In this document: positions 59,368 through 64,000 of the stretch, in pieces
Numbering within the stretch: the stretch's first letter is position 1
Layout of the letters: every line of letters begins with the position of its first letter
Made by a program: the position numbers and the translations under genes
Assembly (NCBI GenBank): GCA_947561395.2
Contig: OX387192.1
Coordinates: forward strand, 33,005,520-33,069,519
Reading direction: 5' to 3'
DNA from: Buxus sempervirens
Lineage: Eukaryota; Streptophyta; Magnoliopsida; Buxales; Buxaceae
DNA length: 64,000 nucleotides
Notes under the pieces: model-generated
The model's database searches: none
Told to the model about the DNA's origin: nothing
What the model saw: only the letters and a program-made list of their open reading frames with translations

Positions 59368-59748
59368 GTTGACATCAGCACAATGCTGGAAGAAGCAGTG
59401 CAGTATGTGAAATTTTTGCAATTGCAAATCAAGGTAAGAGCATATCTGGAATTAATTTGTAAATGAGTCCTTGAGATCAAGTTAAGCTTAATTACATTAC
59501 CCAAAAAAAAAAAAAAAGTTAAGCTTAATTAGTGAGACAGTACTAAGACTAAGATATCCTGTGCACTAAGCTAAGTTTCTTAACCATGTTTGTGGGTCCT
59601 TAATTCATCTCTAATATGATCTTTTTTTCTTCTTCCGTATTTGGGGTGTTCGTAGCTTTTAAGTTCTGATGATATATGGATTTATGCTCCCCTCGCCTAC
59701 AATGGAATGGACATTGGGCTCGATCTAAAGATATCTCCACCTCAATGA
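59368..59748 (+). pseudogene. Captured last two exons of an RSL-type bHLH factor
   Basis: Exon piece 59368-59433 (VDISTMLEEAVQYVKFLQLQ plus IK) follows an acceptor 'TATGACAG' and ends in donor 'AAG|GTAAGA'. After a 222-base intron, 59656-59748 reads 'LLSSDDIWIYAPLAYNGMDI' and continues to 'LKISPPQ' and TGA. Helix 2 of the bHLH domain and this C-terminus are diagnostic of the RHD6-SUBFAMILY/RSL class that controls root-hair growth. The basic region, helix 1 and N-terminus are absent, so it cannot bind DNA by itself. Both pieces are free of stops and keep their splice sites, which suggests recent capture. The donor gene is not in this window. Confidence 0.85.
59481..59531. repeat. 14-bp direct repeat flanking a poly(A)-ended micro-insert
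   Basis: GTTAAGCTTAATTA occurs at 59481-59494 and 59518-59531. Between them are 'CATTACCC' and 15 A. This looks like the target duplication of a tiny retroposed piece inside the captured bHLH intron. Confidence 0.7.
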
Positions 59749-61564
59749 CATTTTAATGGTGGTGCTGGTGTTGGTGCTATTGATTGCAATTTTTCCACAA
59801 GCAAAGTGAGTGCTGCACCTATGGGACCTAAATGAGTCAGGTGGCCTATAGTTGTATTATGCTTCTAGGAAGGAAAAGGGACACCTCTCACATTTGCATT
59901 TCTTTCAATTGAAAAGGTGAATCTGCCAATCACAAGCTGATTACATGCAAGTCCGATATAGGTGAACCACTGGTGATCTATTCATGACTACTGTATAATG
60001 GTGGGGGAATCCTGCTAGAACAAACATTTAAGATTTCATTCAATGCCTTGGAAGTTTTCCAAAAAAAAAAATGCAGGCTTTAGGATTTCATCATCATAAG
60101 GTATTTCTAACTTTCTAGAGATCATGTATAGGACATAAGGAGAAAATCTGTTGCTGATGAAAATCATATATGCATGCATTATGCGGAAACCTGTAAATAT
60201 AAACTTTGGTGAATTTGGGAAATACCTTGATCTCTAATGCAGGATTTAGGAGTTGGTGGCTTCATGCTGAAAATTGTAGCCTAATGTTCCAATGTAACTA
60301 TGAAGAGTGCATTGTTCTGCACTAGCAAACTAGGAGGTGCTGCTATTTCTTGAAGGTTTTAGTTTTCAGTTTTTAGTTTATTTAGTGGTGTGTTTTTGTT
60401 GCTTGCTGCAGTTCCTTCATAAAGTAAACTCTATTTGCCTCTGTTATCCCTGTTTATGTATGTTCTGACTCTTGGCTCTAAGATAGTATATACTTCAGTT
60501 TACTGGTGCTTTATGAGTCTGTGTATTGTGATTTTCTATGGTTATTGTATCTTATTTAATGGTGTTTATCTCCTGAAGTTCGAAAATTGTCTAGGTTATT
60601 ATTATAATTGTTTTAACAGTACATGAAGAAAGAATGTAAGCTCACTAGTCCGAACGGTTTGGACCACTGAGTAGCTTAGGCATGTAGTGGGGAATAAGGG
60701 GCACCGAGTAGCTTAGGTTATTATTATTATTGTATTTTTAATCTAGTTTATAGATATCAAAAAATTAAATATCATTTTGGTGGGGAATAACTAGTTTTTC
60801 TTTTTCAATGATGCAAACCTCTAAACTGTTGGTTTTTTCATGGATGAACAGGATTGTGAGATCTGTTAAGGACATTAGAAGAAAATTGTGGGTAATAACT
60901 TTGTCTACTTTACTTTTTTGTTCTTGTTTATCTATTTGGAAGATAGTCATGTGTGAATATCCTAATAAACTTGGTTTCTTTTTCAGACACTTCTTAATAT
61001 AGTTAACCATTAGCACCTACCAAAGTGGAACTACAATGGTTCAATCAGAGGTCAAGCTCTTGGTGCCGACAGTGATCTATAGCTAGTAAGTATTCCCTGT
61101 CCTTTACGTGTCAATTTCTCGGGATCCCAAACATTTTGTGTTTGTCAATTGTTTTTCTAGGCTTACACAACCAGTTAAACCACCTCCTTGCTATATTTGT
61201 GTTTTTGCCACCATGACCAGCGATTACTTATAAGTAAAGAGTTTCTTGCCTCTGCAGTACAAATTTTAAATGCTTCCATGTATCAACAGGGACAGAGCAA
61301 CAAATGAACCCAGCCATTGCTGAGCAAGGTGAGAATTTGTGACATGACCAAAAGGCTTGCGAGGAGCAACTCACAAAGAACATAAGCTTGATTTTATTTC
61401 ATCGACTCAGGGGGATCACAATATATGTAATTTTCTTTATATGTTAACTCTTTGTGTCATTAATAATATGCTTTTACTGGCTTGCGACAAACAATTGAAA
61501 TGTTTTTTTTGATTTGTTTCTTCTTTTTCTTTCAGAAATATCAGTAGGAAATTAAAAGAAAAGG

Positions 61565-61750
61565 CTTGGTGCGTTTTTGCTTGGGTTGGGGGCATAAATT
61601 TTACAAGATAGTGGGGTTGGTGTGTAATTTGGGGAGGGTGGTGGGGGAATGTAATTTGGGGGTTTGCAGGGGTTGAGACACACAATTAGGTTGATGGAGG
61701 GGTTGGATGCATAATTTTTGGGAGGAGGGGGATAGGGGTTGTGTAGAGGG
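61565..61750. repeat. G-rich stretch in the CACTA element
   Basis: Plus-strand G-runs such as 'GGGTTGGGGG', 'TTTGGGGAGGGTGGTGGGGG' and 'GGGAGGAGGGGGATAGGGG' could form G-quadruplexes. A loosely repeated 'TGTAATTTGGGG' suggests a decayed minisatellite. It has no coding content. Confidence 0.7.
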
Positions 61751-62570
61751 GTTCAGATGGGGTATATTATTAAATTTTTTTTTCAAATTAATATACTTTT
61801 AGCTGCACGTGGTGACCGCCGCTAAAAGCTTTTAAGTGATGGTAATTTTATAATGGCACTTTAAAAAACTGCCGAAATAGCTTACATTATAACGGCATTT
61901 TTAAATGCCGTAGAAAGTCACTTTATAGCGGCATGTTCTAAAGTGTTGTTATAAGTTGTCGCTATAACATAATGCAACACCACTTAAAACGGTATTTTGA
62001 CAAAATGCCGTTGTATGTTATAGCGGCATTTTCTCATATTATAAGGGTACTTTTGAAGTGCCGTTATAAAAAGAGATTTTTTGTAGTGAACGTTTGAACG
62101 TTCATCGAACGCGATTCTAACGTTCAATACGTAAGTCTATTTCACCTCTTCCTGTTCGAACGAAAGCCTCACGTTGGATTTAAACAACATAAACGATCGA
62201 ACATTGAGACTAACGTTGGCGAATGCAACTCTCGGGTTTCTCTGCAGACCTTGAATGTTCGAACGACAAAGCTAACGTTGTCGAATGCAACTCTCGGATT
62301 TGTGTGCAAACTCTTGAACGTTCGAACGCTTCTTTCAACGCTGTCGAACACTATCCCCGGCTTTGTCTGCAATTGAAATTTGCATTGAACGGTCAAACGC
62401 TGCTTCAAACGTTATTTAACATTCATCATAATTTCTTCAATATGACTACGACTTTGACACCGTTTGAACCATGACTCCTATAACCTATTCCAACCAATTT
62501 GAAACACTTTAAGCACAAACTTTTTTAACACTGAATTAAGCCAAACTAAAATATAAAACCTAACAGAAGT

Positions 62571-63905
62571 CACGATAACCAATAAAAGCTCACTGAACTC
62601 TAGAAGAGCCTGAAAAAGGGTTCGGATATGAATGATTAAAAGCCCCAATGAAAGGGGAACTATGAAGGGTGGTAATCCAAAGAACGATACCGATCAGGAA
62701 AAAGGGTATAGGCAAGCAGTAGGGTGGGAAAGCACCATATGAACTGAGAACACGCATCCTCAAAACCAACAAAAAGAGCTCAACAGACTTGAAAACCATT
62801 GCCAAGGAATCTCCGATGAGTACAAGCTTAGGTAGTGCGACATTCAAACTGTGCATAGCATCGGCCTAAAAAGCAGTCAAAATAGAGGAGAACGTTCACA
62901 AACAGCACAAAAAAGCAACGAGTAGAACAGGTCACGTTCTGGCAAACGCCGGTCCAACCATTACAGAGCAAACACCAGCCTTTGCCGTCGGCCTCTTCAC
63001 CATCATCATTTTCTTCAGTATCGAGCTCCATCAAAACCCAACTATTGCATACACCCATAGAACTTTAAACCCAAGCACTCCCACCAGATTTGTTCCATTT
63101 TTCCCGTCATCAATCGATGATACCAGCTATAAATCGGAAACGCACACAACCAACCCACACCCACACAAAAATAATCTTCTGGCTTTCATCAATGAGATCC
63201 ATTACAAGTTTGCAATTGTACATCCTAAATTTGCTTCATATTCTTGTCAAAATAATCTCAAACAGAGAAGTCTTTCAAAAAAGGTGTAAGTACATCCTTC
63301 ATAATTTAAAATATTAAAAGTTTGTAGCTGTATTTTTGGAAAATGAGTTTTTTCAAAAACCAAAAATGGGTCTAGGGCGGATTAATCTTTTCAGTCCATT
63401 AGTTGAATTTGTATTTGGAAAGACTCATTCCCAAATTTCAACCAAACATCTGTTTTGGTGATAGAAACTCATTCTATGCCTTAAAACTCATTCCAAGCCA
63501 TCCAATGAGTCCCCAAAATGGACGTCAAGCAACGCTAGATAGATTAAAACGTTCTAGTACTGCTGTATTTATGCAATGGGAAAAACCTAACTAAACATGA
63601 AAATTAACTATTTATTGACAATCTAAAAGGAAAACGATATTTAATTGAGAATTAATTTTGATTCAGTAATAACTGATGGATTCAAGTTCAAGTGTAATTA
63701 ATAAGCCACGAGAATTGGGAGAAAGTAAATTTAAATTAAAAATATTTATATGATATTTTAATTATTATTGGAAAAAAATTAGACATATGAGGTGTGATGA
63801 TATTTCACCAAAAAAAAAAAGAAAAAGTGTGACGATGATATATTATTCGTGTTTTAACAAAGAAGTTTGGTTATTTGAACCGTCAATTGGATTTTATAAA
63901 ACAAG
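62571..63905. other. Right flank of the nested elements
   Basis: The first 490 bases hold the tentative minus-strand exons of the unrecognised gene. Beyond 63060 the DNA is AT-rich, and I see no gene. Confidence 0.4.
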
Positions 63906-64000
63906 GGTTGTTTAATGGGCCGGCTCGGCATGGCACGAGCACGATTAGCTCGTGCCTGGTAGGGCGGGCACGGGCTGCATAATAAATGCTTTAAAAAATT
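63906..64000. mobile_element. Edge of a hAT-like element (cut by the window end)
   Basis: 'GGGTTGTTTAATGGGCCGGC' followed by 'TCGGCATGGCACGAGCACG' and 'GGGCGGGCACGGGCTG' resembles the GC-rich end of the hAT-like element at 32053-32762 ('AGGGTTGCTAAACGGACC', 'GCATGGCCCAAGCCCG'). The other end is outside the window. Confidence 0.55.

Larger units (their letters stand above)
56877..62088. mobile_element. CACTA (En/Spm-type) transposon carrying host gene fragments
   Basis: A 5212-bp element with ends CACTACAAAAAAA... and ...TTTTTTGTAGTG (12 matching terminal bases) and the 3-bp target duplication AAC (56874-56876 and 62089-62091). Subterminal clusters of 'ATTACGGCATTT' and 'ATGCC(G)TTATAA' motifs fill 56925-57310 and 61845-62075, as expected for transposase binding regions. 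No TNP1/TNP2 transposase is visible, so it is non-autonomous. The interior carries a bHLH gene tail (59368-59748), a RAD7-like LRR fragment (about 59028-58715, minus strand), an 83-bp tandem duplication and a G-rich tract. It is inserted in the LTR-type element at 56155-62565. Confidence 0.93.
56155..62565 (-). mobile_element. LTR-retrotransposon fossil (solo-LTR-like), split by a CACTA element
   Basis: It is flanked by the 5-bp target duplication GAAGT (56150-56154 and 62566-62570) and has TG...CA ends: on the minus strand it starts TGTTAGGTTTTATA and ends GTTTTTCA. Without the CACTA insert its own length is about 1.2 kb (56155-56876 plus 62092-62565). The 'TAACAGCACCTAGAGGGG' motif near its plus-strand left end is common in plant copia-type LTRs, so copia is my guess. 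No gag or pol part is present. A diverged tandem block with 'GTTCGAACG' motifs lies in the right part. The CACTA insertion is younger. Confidence 0.72.
56106..63058 (-). pseudogene. Unrecognised host gene fragments interrupted by nested elements
   Basis: Tentative. Minus-strand exon-like pieces are: 63058 downwards (MGVCNSWVLMELDTEEN, acidic); 62865 downwards after acceptor 'TTTTTAG' (ADAMHSLNVALPKLVLIGDS, then 'VFKSVELFLLVLR', hydrophobic); and 62609 downwards after 'TTTTTCAG' (ALLEFSELLLVIVTS). The last piece reaches the target duplication GAAGT of the LTR-type element, and on the other side of the element the same frame goes on as 'SIIEFIRTVADIRGYG' to a good donor at 56106 ('TATG|GTAGGT'). 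I do not recognise the protein; the hydrophobic stretches suggest a membrane protein. The splice phases of the first two pieces could not be fixed, so the gene is unproven. Confidence 0.3.

Overview
The window is nuclear DNA of a flowering plant, most likely a eudicot. It is AT-rich, has many-intron genes with GT-AG borders, carries a nuclear tRNA-Asp and a miR166 hairpin, encodes chloroplast-targeted proteins, and contains typical plant transposon debris (LINE, hAT, CACTA, MITEs, LTR remnants). I cannot name the species.

Layout. 1-960: a decayed LINE. 3070-5742 (+): a WVD2-like/TPX2-family microtubule-binding protein. 8222-8900 (+): a MIR166 gene with a TATA box, the hairpin and a small intron. 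12126-18009 (+): an eight-exon renalase-like FAD oxidoreductase. 18833-18904 (+): tRNA-Asp(GUC). 31484-22132 (-): an eleven-exon FTSHI2 gene, a catalytically dead chloroplast FtsH-like AAA protein. 34336-36813 (+): a nine-exon P-loop NTPase, head-to-head with FTSHI2.

The segment of about 8.8 kb from FTSHI2 intron 2 to just past the P-loop gene (28447-37275) is repeated directly behind itself (37276-47849). The second copy holds a complete second P-loop gene (44901-47410) but only the 5' part of FTSHI2. That part has lost its start codon and has a 2.6-kb LTR-type fossil in exon 1. Since duplicating, each copy has gained its own small elements.

Beyond the duplication come a hAT-transposase-derived (DUF659/hATC) gene on the minus strand (51932-49778, with one frame break), a two-exon histone H1 gene on the minus strand (55018-54115), and a nested stack. 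In the stack, a CACTA transposon (56877-62088, TSD AAC) sits inside a solo-LTR-like fossil (56155-62565, TSD GAAGT). The fossil in turn appears to interrupt an exon-like stretch of an unrecognised minus-strand gene. The CACTA element carries fragments of at least two host genes: the last two exons of an RSL-type bHLH factor and part of a RAD7-like LRR protein. The window ends in the edge of another hAT-like element.

The most striking points are the tandem duplication with asymmetric fates of its two genes, the gene-capturing CACTA in its nested setting, and FTSHI2 exon 8 lying between long complementary C and G tracts. All exon boundaries are my manual splice-site calls, checked for reading-frame continuity and against family sequences known from memory. 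No alignments or searches were run.
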